Assembly (NCBI GenBank): GCA_964608915.1
Contig: CAZSQA010000003.1
Span: 186,001-250,000 of the forward strand
Origin: QWQI01 sp964608915
Lineage (GTDB): Bacteria; Planctomycetota; Planctomycetia; Isosphaerales; Isosphaeraceae
Direction of reading: 5' to 3'
Length of the DNA: 64,000 nucleotides
Numbering within the stretch: the stretch's first letter is position 1; the number at the start of each line of letters is the position of its first letter. Below, one piece after another: positions 1 to 7,918 of the stretch. Made by a program: the position numbers and the translations under genes. Below the pieces are notes generated by a model that did no database searches, was not told where the DNA came from, and saw nothing but the letters and a program-made list of their open reading frames with translations.

Positions 1-541
1 CGAAACCGATCGGCCCTGAGGGCTTCGTCGCCTCAGCGCCGAAGACGAACGCGGCCCCTTCCTCCGCACAGGCCAGAAGCATTTCGATCTGCTTGCCCAT
101 CCACTTGAGCACTTCCTGCCCCGTGGGGTCGGAAAGGACCAGATACGCCAGAATCCACTGCAACGCCAGCCCCCAGAAAACGATACGCCGCGAGATCGCT
201 TTTCGGTCCGACGAAAAAGCGTAACAACCGCCAAGGATGAGCAGGATTCCGAGAGCACTGCGCAGGCGGTCTTCGATCGGCACCGGCCTGTCCTTCCTGC
301 CGGCGGCCACCGCAGCGTCGGGAAGTGCGCTCGCAGGCACGCCAGGCGCGGCATCTGCTTTCGGGGCTTCGGGCTTCGTCACGGCGGCCGGATCTGCGGC
401 TTGGGAAGGGGCGGTCGGCGAGGGCCTTACTGGCTCCTGCGAATTTGCGGCCGGCGAGACGGTCAGGGCCAGGATCGCCAGCAGGGCGATCGAGCGACGA
501 ACCGAAGCTTCGAATGAAATCGGGGTGAGGATGGCTTTCAC
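1..541 (-). CDS. Concentrative nucleoside transporter (CNT/NupC family), N-terminal part
   Basis: Partial gene running off the left edge, so only about 180 N-terminal residues are present. CNT proteins import nucleosides across the inner membrane with sodium or protons. Reading from a GTG at 541 gives a signal-like hydrophobic segment, a Pro/Ala-rich linker of about 60 residues, then the typical CNT start: a first membrane helix around LGILLILGGCYAFSSDRKAI, a second helix (FWGLALQWILAYLVL), and EEGAAFVFG. Those motifs are characteristic of the family, although the long N-terminal extension is not usual in E. coli NupC. GTG was chosen because no ATG precedes the hydrophobic segment and GGAG lies 13 bases upstream. 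It may supply substrates to the pyrimidine salvage genes near 42-44 kb (inference). Confidence 0.75.
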   Translation of the reverse strand, partial: MKAILTPISFEASVRRSIALLAILALTVSPAANSQEPVRPSPTAPSQAADPAAVTKPEAPKADAAPGVPASALPDAAVAAGRKDRPVPIEDRLRSALGILLILGGCYAFSSDRKAISRRIVFWGLALQWILAYLVLSDPTGQEVLKWMGKQIEMLLACAEEGAAFVFGAEATKPSGPIGF

Positions 542-760
542 AGGCGGAGAATCTCCGGTCGCCGGCCAATCGGGCGAATGACGTCTCAATTGCGTATCGA
601 ATGCGGTTGCGTCGTCTCGTCGTCGTCGCTGGCCTGGCGGTCGATCACCCATGCGGAAACGCATGCGAGGAACCCTGCCCGGCCCGCACCGTAGGTTAGT
701 TCGCGAAGCCGCCGAACGCAAGCCGTCGGTGCGGAAGACTTCATGCCATCGCTGCGCCGG

Positions 761-3151
761 TCACTCGTCTGCCTCGTCGTCGACAACCTCTTCCTCTGCC
801 GCGTCGCTGGCCGTTTGCCGGGTCGAAAGCCACTTGCGGGCCTTGCTGATCAGTTTCTCGGCCTCAAGCACCGTGGCCGTGCCCGTGGGCATGTCCAGGC
901 CCAGGTCTTTGAGCAGCCCGGCGATGGGCCGCTCGGCATCGGCCGGGAACCACTTCTTGCGGCGTGCCGAATATGCCAGGCTTTTCTCTTCGCGGTTCTG
1001 GTCTCGATAACGCACCAGCAGGCTGCCGTCGGTATAGCTCCAGCATGCGACGATCGGCACGCCCGCACCGCTGGCCACCTGAAGCGGCGGAATCGTGATT
1101 TCGACGGGAGTCGTGCCAGTCCCCAGAATGCGGGCCTGACTCGATTTGATGCCCCCGCGCATGGAGACCAGCAGAACCAGATTCACCTTCGGCCCCAGGG
1201 CCAATCTCTGGTGAGCGGCACTGGCGCCCTTGGTCGCCCGGTAATTGGCCGTGGCTTCGTCGTAGGCAATTTTCAATTCGCCCAGCTTGAGCACTTCCGG
1301 TCGCTCGTCGACGAGCGTCACGATCTCGGCCCGGGAGTGAAATTCCGGATCCATCGGTCCGGCATTCGATGCCATGGCGATGCCGGAGCCCGTCGCCGCC
1401 CTGCCTCGTGTTCTGGGCAGTTCCAGCAAGGCATTTTCCTGCTCGGTGGTGGCCCGGGCCTTCGGTGTGAACATCGAAAGCCGGCGCAGCCAGTTCGGGT
1501 CTTGCCGACGGCGGACGGCATCCTGCCAGAGCGGCTCGACGACCTCGGGCCAGAATCGCAGCACGGCCTTTTCGGATACGAGCCACGGTGCACTCGTCCG
1601 CAGGACGACACGTCGAAATTCGGGATTCTCGGCCCAGATATCGGCCAGGCGGTTCCAGAGTCGGGCCCGCTCGCGGTTGACTTTCGGCATGTCCAACTCG
1701 GCTTCGCTTAGACTTTTCCAGTCCCTCGGCAGCCGGTTGGGCAGCAGGCGGCCCTCGTCATCCATCCATTCGGCAGCGAGCGTTTCGTGGTTCACGACCA
1801 GTTCGCGGCGAATTTTGCGAAGACTGTCGAGCCCCTGGGCCGTCTGGCGGATCATGAGATACCGAGCCAGCACCAGCGGGCTGAGAGCATGGCGAACTTC
1901 CAGGCCGCCTTCCACCAGAGCGGCCGCCCTGGCCAGAGAAGGCCCCGTGCCGCCGGAAACGACGCACGACGTCAAAGCCAGCAGGGCTCGGGCCAGCTCT
2001 GCCGATTCGTTCGGTACGCTGCCTCCGCCGGAGATCGACCAGCCCCTCGGCTGATCCATGATCAGATCGGCCAGCCAGGCGCCGGCCAGAGCACGCTCCG
2101 TATGTTCCAGCGGCAGCGGCTCGTCCTCGATCACGTGGACCATTTCACGCACGAGAGGCTCGGAAATGACATCCAGCGTCGGTTGCCGACGCTCTCGCCC
2201 TTTCGCTTTCGCCGGCGGCCGAACCTCCGCGGCCGGCTGGCGTTCCGCCTCAGCCTCACGCAAATGCCGGTGAAAATCGGCCAGAGAAGGTTCGGAGACT
2301 TCAACAGGCTTCGCTGGAGCCGCTGGCCGGCGCTGCCCCTGGCGGCGATGCTCCATCCGCTCACGAATATCGTCGAATTGCCGGGCCACTTCCGCCGCCC
2401 GATGAGGCCTTCGGCTCGGGTCTTTCTGCAACAATTCCAGAATCAGCCGTTCCAGATCGGCCGGCAGATCGGGGTTGATCGCCCGGGGCGGCTCAGGCGG
2501 CCGCGACGTGACCTCGTGCACGATCTCGCGCGTCGTCCCCCGGAACGGGAGTTCGCCGGTGACCGCCTCGTAAGCCACGACGCCCAGGGCATATAAGTCC
2601 GAAGCGGGGCTCGGCGGAAGGTTGCGAAACAGCTCAGGCGCCATGTACGGCACCGTGCCCCGCAGCGCCGAGGCTTCGGCAGTATCGCCCTGCTGCATGG
2701 CCAGACCGAAGTCGGTCAGCTTGGCGTGATAGTCACGTGTCAGCAAGATGTTGCCGGGCTTGATGTCACGATGCACGATGCCGAGCTGGTGGGCTTCGTC
2801 CAGGGCTTCAGCCGTCTCGGCCAGAATTCGCAGCTTTTCCTCGATCGTCAGATTCGGAAACTTGCGGAGCAGCGTCGAGCCTTCGACGAGTTCCATGACC
2901 AGATACAGCGGGCCGTCCGGTATCTGGTCCATGTCGTAGAGCCGTACGACATGATCGTGCGACAGCCGCGAAATCATTTCGGCTTCGAGCCTTAGCCGTT
3001 CCGCCCAGGCGGCCTGCGTCGCCAGATCGATCGTCTTGATCGCCACTTCACGCTTGAGCCTCAGGTCCGTCGCACGATAGACCGATCCCATGCCGCCCCT
3101 GCCCAGGACGGATTCGATCCGAAATCTACCGTTGATCGTCGTTCCGATCAT
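761..3151 (-). CDS. Ser/Thr protein kinase with large unknown C-terminal region
   Basis: A 796-residue Hanks-type kinase. The first 270 residues hold all catalytic motifs: glycine loop GRGGMGSVY, VAIK lysine, HRDIKPGN catalytic loop, DFG, and the APE-like MAPEL. A Pro/Arg-rich linker follows, then about 480 residues of mostly helical, WxxL-rich sequence and a compact C-terminal part that I do not recognise; the tail is acidic (EEEVVDDEADE). No membrane segment is visible, so the protein is probably cytoplasmic. The ATG at 3151 was chosen because MIGTTINGRFRIESVLGRG begins right at the kinase domain and upstream codons would intrude into the divergent promoter region shared with the Nudix-like gene. 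Substrates are unknown. Confidence 0.9.
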   Translation of the reverse strand: MIGTTINGRFRIESVLGRGGMGSVYRATDLRLKREVAIKTIDLATQAAWAERLRLEAEMISRLSHDHVVRLYDMDQIPDGPLYLVMELVEGSTLLRKFPNLTIEEKLRILAETAEALDEAHQLGIVHRDIKPGNILLTRDYHAKLTDFGLAMQQGDTAEASALRGTVPYMAPELFRNLPPSPASDLYALGVVAYEAVTGELPFRGTTREIVHEVTSRPPEPPRAINPDLPADLERLILELLQKDPSRRPHRAAEVARQFDDIRERMEHRRQGQRRPAAPAKPVEVSEPSLADFHRHLREAEAERQPAAEVRPPAKAKGRERRQPTLDVISEPLVREMVHVIEDEPLPLEHTERALAGAWLADLIMDQPRGWSISGGGSVPNESAELARALLALTSCVVSGGTGPSLARAAALVEGGLEVRHALSPLVLARYLMIRQTAQGLDSLRKIRRELVVNHETLAAEWMDDEGRLLPNRLPRDWKSLSEAELDMPKVNRERARLWNRLADIWAENPEFRRVVLRTSAPWLVSEKAVLRFWPEVVEPLWQDAVRRRQDPNWLRRLSMFTPKARATTEQENALLELPRTRGRAATGSGIAMASNAGPMDPEFHSRAEIVTLVDERPEVLKLGELKIAYDEATANYRATKGASAAHQRLALGPKVNLVLLVSMRGGIKSSQARILGTGTTPVEITIPPLQVASGAGVPIVACWSYTDGSLLVRYRDQNREEKSLAYSARRKKWFPADAERPIAGLLKDLGLDMPTGTATVLEAEKLISKARKWLSTRQTASDAAEEEVVDDEADE

Positions 3152-3377
3152 GCTTGCCGACCGTTGAGGTTTTGCCCGATGTTCGAGAAGTGCCGCGGCG
3201 TTCGTGGATTCCCGGGCCATCGTCGAGCCCGATCATGCCGAGACCTTGATAATTTACGGATCCGGCGACGAAAATGGCTACTACTTTCGATGCCGGGCGT
3301 GCCGAATCGACACTCTGTGGCCAGATATTTCGCCCAGCCGTCCTGGCCTGAACACCTCTCACGAGAACCCGAACACG

Positions 3378-4001
3378 ATGGCATCCAAGGACGAAGAGCG
3401 TGTCCTCTGCGTACCGACACAGGCCGTAGACGCGATCGGACACTTCCAGGGCTTCAAGCCCGATGCGTCGGCTTATCTTGACGCTCTCCTCAAACCCGGT
3501 ATCGCCCGATTCGTGCGCCGGGGCGATTGCGAAACGGACCCGGGGCTGAAGCAAATCATCCCCTACGTGGTTTTCCTGACCGCCACGGACGTTTTCGTCT
3601 ACACCCGCGGCAAAACCCAGGGCGAATCGCGGCTTCATGCTCTGAGATCGCTGGGAGTCGGCGGCCACGTGGCGGAAGAGGATGCCGCCGGCGGCTGCAC
3701 GCGTGAAGCTTATGAGCTGGCCCTGAAGCGGGAGCTGGACGAAGAAGTGCGTGTCGGTGCCCCCGGGCGCATCCGAACCGTCGGCCTGATCAACGACGAC
3801 TCATCCCCTGTCGGCCAGGTCCATCTCGGTGTCGTGCATCTGTTTACGATCGATTCGCCATCCGTCGAGCCGCTCGAGGCCGGCTTGGCCGAAGCGACGT
3901 TCATGCCCATCGGGGCGGCTCACGACCTGGCCGCCGAGTTCGAAACCTGGTCACGCATCTGCCTCGAAAATCTGCCGGAACTGGCACGCGGGAAGGGCTG
4001 A
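3378..4001 (+). CDS. Nudix-like hydrolase (phosphoesterase)
   Basis: A 207-residue protein whose centre carries a Nudix-type box: an E, seven residues, then RELDEEV (residues about 119-132), which supplies the metal-binding glutamates; the leading glycine of the canonical box is replaced, so the box is slightly degenerate. GVGGHV precedes it, as in Nudix folds. Relatives in Planctomycetota are usually annotated as phosphoesterase or NUDIX domain proteins; they hydrolyse a nucleoside-diphosphate-linked substrate, here unknown. ATG 3378 (MASKDEERVLCVPT) fits the family start. The gene is divergent from the kinase at 761-3151 and ends in a strong hairpin. Confidence 0.8.
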   Translation: MASKDEERVLCVPTQAVDAIGHFQGFKPDASAYLDALLKPGIARFVRRGDCETDPGLKQIIPYVVFLTATDVFVYTRGKTQGESRLHALRSLGVGGHVAEEDAAGGCTREAYELALKRELDEEVRVGAPGRIRTVGLINDDSSPVGQVHLGVVHLFTIDSPSVEPLEAGLAEATFMPIGAAHDLAAEFETWSRICLENLPELARGKG

Positions 4002-4007
4002 TAACGA

Positions 4008-4047
4008 GAAAACGATCGCCTCGACCTTCGTCGTGGCGATCGTTTTC
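4008..4047 (+). terminator. Intrinsic terminator after the Nudix-like gene
   Basis: Perfect 13-bp inverted repeat (GAAAACGATCGCC, 14-base loop, GGCGATCGTTTTC) seven bases after the stop codon. The T-run lies in the descending arm. Because the A-run mirrors it, the hairpin could also stop transcription arriving from the minus-strand gene at 4120-4692. Confidence 0.75.
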
Positions 4048-4119
4048 ATGTTTCGTTTCGACGGATCGGTGCATCCGGCTTCGATGGACCGGGTCAAACC
4101 CGGCCCCGGTTGCGATCTG

Positions 4120-4692
4120 TCAGATCAGGGCGAAGACCTGGAGGGTCGGCACGCTGACGAGTGCCATGGCCAGCGACGATTTCACGGCGTCCATCGGCTC
4201 CATACGGAACAACAGCACGAACGCCAGCATGGAGAGCCCCACCATCGGCGCGACACCGATCGAAGGATCATGATAGATGAACATCACGCCGCAGCCGAGC
4301 ATCGCGGCGACGGCGAATTTCGTGCCGAGGACGAAGCGGTTTTCACGGGGCATATCGACAAGCCCAAGCCGATCGGCCAGCAGGACGACCGCAAACAGGG
4401 CGATGCCGCTGAGTGCCGCGACACCGAGACGGGCGAAGCTCAGAACGATCGGGTCCGTGGAACCCGTCAGAGCCCACCAGCCTGTCGGCATCCAGTTGCT
4501 CGAATACCGGGTCAGAACGACGCCCACCATCGCGAAACTGAACATCGAAACGGCATCGAACCAGGTCGTCAGGTGCCCTGACAGATTTTCGTGCCAGTGC
4601 ACACCAGGCAAAATGCGCCCGGCCTGAGGCTCCATGCGACCCACCTCACGAAGAGGCGCGTATGCGAAGCGGTGGCGTGAAATTTGAGACAT
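4120..4692 (-). CDS. Hypothetical multi-pass membrane protein
   Basis: A 190-residue protein of unknown function. After a polar 35-residue N-terminus with HWHENLSGH it has about five hydrophobic segments (FDAVSMFSFAMVGVVL; SFARLGVAALSGIALFAVVLL; FVLGTKFAVAAMLGCGVMFIY; VAPMVGLSMLAFVLLF; SLAMALVSVPTLQVFAL). Nothing in it resembles a transporter signature. It is transcribed toward the Nudix-like gene and shares the terminator hairpin between them. ATG 4692 (MSQISRHRF) was preferred to the upstream alternative at 4707; neither has a strong ribosome-binding site. Confidence 0.6.
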   Translation of the reverse strand: MSQISRHRFAYAPLREVGRMEPQAGRILPGVHWHENLSGHLTTWFDAVSMFSFAMVGVVLTRYSSNWMPTGWWALTGSTDPIVLSFARLGVAALSGIALFAVVLLADRLGLVDMPRENRFVLGTKFAVAAMLGCGVMFIYHDPSIGVAPMVGLSMLAFVLLFRMEPMDAVKSSLAMALVSVPTLQVFALI

Positions 4693-4795
4693 CGCGTAAT
4701 TCCCCATTATGTGGCCTACGGTTCCGGCGAATTTCGCGGGATCACGTGACCGACACCTCTACCTACGATGCCAAGGTGGGTTTGGGACGAACATT

Positions 4796-4811
4796 CCGGA
4801 AAATTTTCCGG
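4796..4811. promoter_or_regulatory. 16-bp palindrome, operator candidate
   Basis: CCGGAAAATTTTCCGG is perfectly self-complementary and lies 104-119 bases before the start of the membrane protein gene (start 4692, minus strand). The symmetric GC ends with an A4T4 core look like a dimeric repressor site; the regulator is unknown. Confidence 0.35.
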
Positions 4812-5006
4812 GATCTTTTCCCCGTCTCCTTGACGATCGCGAAATCCGTCGTGAACTCACAAGGCGCACCTGACGACGAAAGCATCGCCACGGGACACCC
4901 TCAAGCGCAAACACGACCAACGATTTCGTCAGGGACGCACTTCGCGTCCCGTTCTTCAGGGCCGATCCGGCAACGAGCCGACCGGCCGACATCACATGTT
5001 TCGAGC

Positions 5007-5026
5007 ATGACCGAACGTTCGGTCAT
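5007..5026. promoter_or_regulatory. 20-bp perfect palindrome, TetR-type operator candidate
   Basis: The half-site ATGACCGAAC is followed directly by its exact reverse complement. GACCG...CGGTC symmetry with a central AACGTT is typical of sites bound by TetR-family dimers (family knowledge). No TetR gene is in this window, so the partner would be elsewhere. It lies about 95 bases past the stop codon of the flavin reductase-like gene and 315 bases before the membrane protein gene. Confidence 0.4.
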
Positions 5027-5119
5027 CGATGGAATTGCGTGCGAACCGCAATGGTCCGGCGGGCCAGGCGACAAGCCTCCGCGCTCAAATCCGGACTCTG
5101 GCGAATTCGTGGTTTCGGT

Positions 5120-5626
5120 TCAGTAATGGAAGCCGGACTTCCGCAAGTGGACGGCTGGTTCGACGGCCCCGTCCGCGACTTGTCCGCCAAGCACGCGAGC
5201 GACGATCAGATCGTGATCACCGCCCGTCGCAAACACATGGGCCAATTGACATTCCATCCAGGCGGGCGCATCGTCGATCACGATCGTCCCGTGATTTTCG
5301 GATTCGGTCACGGCGATACCGGCGAAAGCATCGGCTTCGGGCTCGAAACCCGCGCCGAAATGTTTCAGGAGATGCTTCTGGCCCTGACCGATCTGGTTGA
5401 TCGCGAAATACGGGTGCCGCTCCAGCCACGAGGTGACGAACCGGCCTTTGCGAACCGCGACGCTGATCATCGGCGGATCGAACCCGACCTGCTGAACCCA
5501 GCTTGCCAGCATGCCGGTCGCCCGGTCGTCCAGTCGTGCCGTGACCACGAACAGACCACTGGGAACTCGCCCGAGGGCCGCCCCCAAAGTCTCTTTCGAT
5601 AAAGCCCCGTGTCGTGTTTCGCTCAT
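5120..5626 (-). CDS. Flavin reductase-like protein (FMN-binding split barrel)
   Basis: A 168-residue protein with the flavin reductase-like fold: LGRVPSGLFVVTA near residue 20, ASWVQQVGFDPPMISVAV, then FAINQIGQGQKHLLKHF and a C-terminal H-D-L-I-V-A-R-V strand. Members bind FMN and reduce it with NAD(P)H or act as flavin-dependent oxidoreductases; the substrate cannot be told. ATG 5626 has an excellent ribosome-binding site (GAGGAAAACG before the ATG); a TTG 18 bases upstream is less likely. No partner oxygenase lies next to it. Confidence 0.85.
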   Translation of the reverse strand: MSETRHGALSKETLGAALGRVPSGLFVVTARLDDRATGMLASWVQQVGFDPPMISVAVRKGRFVTSWLERHPYFAINQIGQGQKHLLKHFGAGFEPEADAFAGIAVTESENHGTIVIDDAPAWMECQLAHVFATGGDHDLIVARVLGGQVADGAVEPAVHLRKSGFHY

Positions 5627-5762
5627 CGTTTTCCTCAAATTCAACGCGTGCCCGGGCTGGCCTGAAGACCGCCCCGCACGCTCGAATCGAACACATCATA
5701 AGTAATATCGATAAGAATGTCGAGATCGACCAGTAACCGGGCCGGAATCCGTCGAAAATCGG

Positions 5763-6875
5763 TCAATCGGTCGGTTTCGACTCGCCGATCAGGTTTTTGA
5801 GGCGGTCCCTCAGGTATTCGGCCGCGCGTTCGTGACCGAACTCGTTCCAGTGATGGTCGTCGATCCTGCCGATCGGCTTGCCCGCCTGCTTCTCCTGGGC
5901 ATGCAAAACCGCATCGAAATCGCCTGCGAAGGTGAACCCCAAATCGCCTGCGAACTTCTTCCACAGAGTGTGATAGGGCTCGTCCTGGTCGACCGCGAAA
6001 AGCACCACGCGGCAATTCGCCCCGGCACGCTGCTTCAGCCGCTCCAGGACGGCGGCCATGGCTGTTTCCGTGCGTTGAAGCTCAGGAGCCAGAGCATCCC
6101 CCGGAAGAATCGGCCTGGTGACGGAATACGTGCCGTCGGGAACGTCGAAACCGGCCCGGGATTGATCGATCCTTTTGACGAGCCAGAACAGAAACCGCGA
6201 GTTCACGCTGAGCCAACTCAGGGCTTTCAGCTTGCGCGGAACGTCCCACGCGACTGATCCGTCGGGTTGCGGGTAGGGCCGGCTCAAGCCGTTGTTGTGC
6301 CGTCGGCTGGCGTTCTCGAGAACGACGCTGGAATTTACGAAATCGTTCGAACAGACCTGCAGGACGATCACGTCCGGCCGGATCTCGTCAATATGCCGAT
6401 CGATCACGAGCCACTCTTGGAGCGTTCCGTAACCTGAACACCCGAAAGCATATATGTCCGCCTGAAGCATCTCTCCCAGACGAGCGCAGTAGGTTCGGGA
6501 GTCGTCGATACGCTCGGCCTGGGTGAACGAATCGCCGACGATCAATATCTTCGGACGCCCGCCACCGGATTCAGGCCAGAGCCGAAACCCGGCCTTTCCC
6601 GTCGAAAACCGGTAAGGCCGCTTCTGGCCGACCGAATCGGCAGACTCGCCTTGACTCGAGAAGTTCTCTTTCGGTGCCCACCCCAATTCCGTATCGATGC
6701 GGTTCGATGACTGTTCATACACCGACGATTTGCGTAAGTCGTGCAGCCTGAAATAGATCTCGGCGACCATGAACCCCAGGGCGAGCGGCAGGGACATCGC
6801 CATCGCCCGGAAGAGCCAGACTCGGCGACGACTTCGCGGTTTGCCAGCCGGAATGGGTTTCGCTTCGGATCGCAT
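5763..6875 (-). CDS. Membrane-anchored SGNH/GDSL-like hydrolase
   Basis: A 370-residue protein with a basic N-terminus and one membrane helix (residues about 20-42, LFRAMAMSLPLALGFMVAEI), the rest being outside the cytoplasm. It carries the SGNH blocks: GDSFTQ near residue 115 (nucleophile serine), SNDFVN near 180 (asparagine of block III), and DDHHWNEFGH near 345 (catalytic Asp-His pair). Related planctomycete proteins act on ester-linked acyl groups of glycans or lipids; the target here is unknown. It is followed by the flavin reductase-like gene on the same strand, 136 bases on. Confidence 0.8.
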   Translation of the reverse strand: MRSEAKPIPAGKPRSRRRVWLFRAMAMSLPLALGFMVAEIYFRLHDLRKSSVYEQSSNRIDTELGWAPKENFSSQGESADSVGQKRPYRFSTGKAGFRLWPESGGGRPKILIVGDSFTQAERIDDSRTYCARLGEMLQADIYAFGCSGYGTLQEWLVIDRHIDEIRPDVIVLQVCSNDFVNSSVVLENASRRHNNGLSRPYPQPDGSVAWDVPRKLKALSWLSVNSRFLFWLVKRIDQSRAGFDVPDGTYSVTRPILPGDALAPELQRTETAMAAVLERLKQRAGANCRVVLFAVDQDEPYHTLWKKFAGDLGFTFAGDFDAVLHAQEKQAGKPIGRIDDHHWNEFGHERAAEYLRDRLKNLIGESKPTD

Positions 6876-7238
6876 AGGAACGCAACTCTCGATGTGAAAG
6901 CGGTTTCAGCCCGGGATCGAAGCCCACTCGCATCGAGCGATGCAGGCGGTCGTTTTTGGCGTTCGTCCCTTTCGACTCTCAGCCTAGCACGTGTCGGCGA
7001 ACGCGTCATTCCCGGGCGGGCAAAAACTTGCCGCAACCGTAGCGGAATCGCCCAAATCGTTCCTCTTACGAATGATAGGCCCGGTCTGACCCGAAAAAAT
7101 ATCCACTGCCGATGGTTCGGGTCTGTCGGGTTCGGAATCCGGGACTATACTGGGCTCACGCGATCTGACTCGTGCCGGCGGTCAATGGGTCTTACGCTGG
7201 TACCTTCGAAACGACTGCAAGCTTCCCGGATATTCGCA
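6876..7238. other. 363-bp divergent intergenic region
   Basis: No gene is supported. It separates the minus-strand SGNH gene from the plus-strand DUF2237 gene, so it should hold both promoters. Only one candidate could be picked out (7123-7151). Confidence 0.5.
7123..7151 (+). promoter_or_regulatory. Sigma-70-like promoter candidate for the DUF2237 gene
   Basis: CTGTCG (3 of 6 matches to the -35 consensus), a 17-base spacer, and TATACT (5 of 6 matches to the -10 consensus), ending 87 bases before the chosen start codon at 7239. Weak -35, so tentative. Confidence 0.3.
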
Positions 7239-7685
7239 ATGGGCCAGACTTCCGATCCCGACGCCAGAAACGTCCTTGGCGGACCGCTCAAAACATGCTC
7301 GCTGGATCCCAAAACCGGCTTCTTTCGCGACGGCTGTTGCGACACCGGTCCCGAGGATCTGGGCCAGCACACCGTTTGTGCACAGATGACGCGTGAGTTT
7401 CTCGAATTCAGCGTGCTCCACGGCAACGATCTGGTCACGCCCCGGCCACAATGGAACTTCCCGGGTCTCAAGCCCGGCGATTCCTGGTGCGTGTGCGTCC
7501 TGCGCTGGAAAGAAGCCTTCGAAGCCGGATGCGCGCCGAAAGTGAAACTTCAGGCGACGCATGAAGACGCATTGAAATTCGTGAAGCTCGAAGATCTGGT
7601 GGCCCACGCGCTGCCCTACCGCGACGACGGCGGCCTCAACCTCGAAACCTCCGCCCCGCCCCCGGCCGACCCTCAATGGAACTGA
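7239..7685 (+). CDS. DUF2237 family protein
   Basis: A 148-residue protein matching the DUF2237 family of small bacterial proteins with no known function. Family hallmarks seen: NVLGGPLKTCSLDPKTGFFRDGCC at residues 11-34, DLGQHTVCAQMTREFLEFS, GNDLVTP, LKPGDSWCVCVLRWKEA, and the closing residues LEDLVAHAL. The conserved cysteines and WC motif are intact. ATG 7239 was preferred over ATG 7185 because relatives begin a few residues before NVLGG. No operon partner: the ClC gene follows 233 bases later. Confidence 0.88.
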   Translation: MGQTSDPDARNVLGGPLKTCSLDPKTGFFRDGCCDTGPEDLGQHTVCAQMTREFLEFSVLHGNDLVTPRPQWNFPGLKPGDSWCVCVLRWKEAFEAGCAPKVKLQATHEDALKFVKLEDLVAHALPYRDDGGLNLETSAPPPADPQWN

Positions 7686-7918
7686 GAGCGGCCGGTGCCC
7701 CCCGGCCTTCGAACCCCTGACCGGAAGGGTAAGCGATTCATGCCGGCCAGCTGCGACTTCGGTCAGGAAAATCCGGCTCGCGAAGCTTCGATTCGGAATC
7801 GCCCCTGGACTCGTCGCGAGATCTCACGTCCTATTTCGTCATTCATGGCTGGATCGATTCGTGAATCAGCCGAGAATGAAGGCTGGCGGCAAAAACCGAT
7901 GAATTCTCTTCGAACCCG

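Larger units (their letters stand above)
4693..5119. other. 427-bp gap with two palindromes and a hairpin
   Basis: No convincing gene in either strand. The gap lies upstream of the minus-strand membrane protein gene and downstream of the flavin reductase-like gene. It holds a perfect 16-bp palindrome at 4796-4811, a 7-bp stem hairpin at 4932-4950 (GGGACGC, loop ACTTC), and a perfect 20-bp palindrome at 5007-5026. The palindromes are listed separately as operator candidates. Confidence 0.6.
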
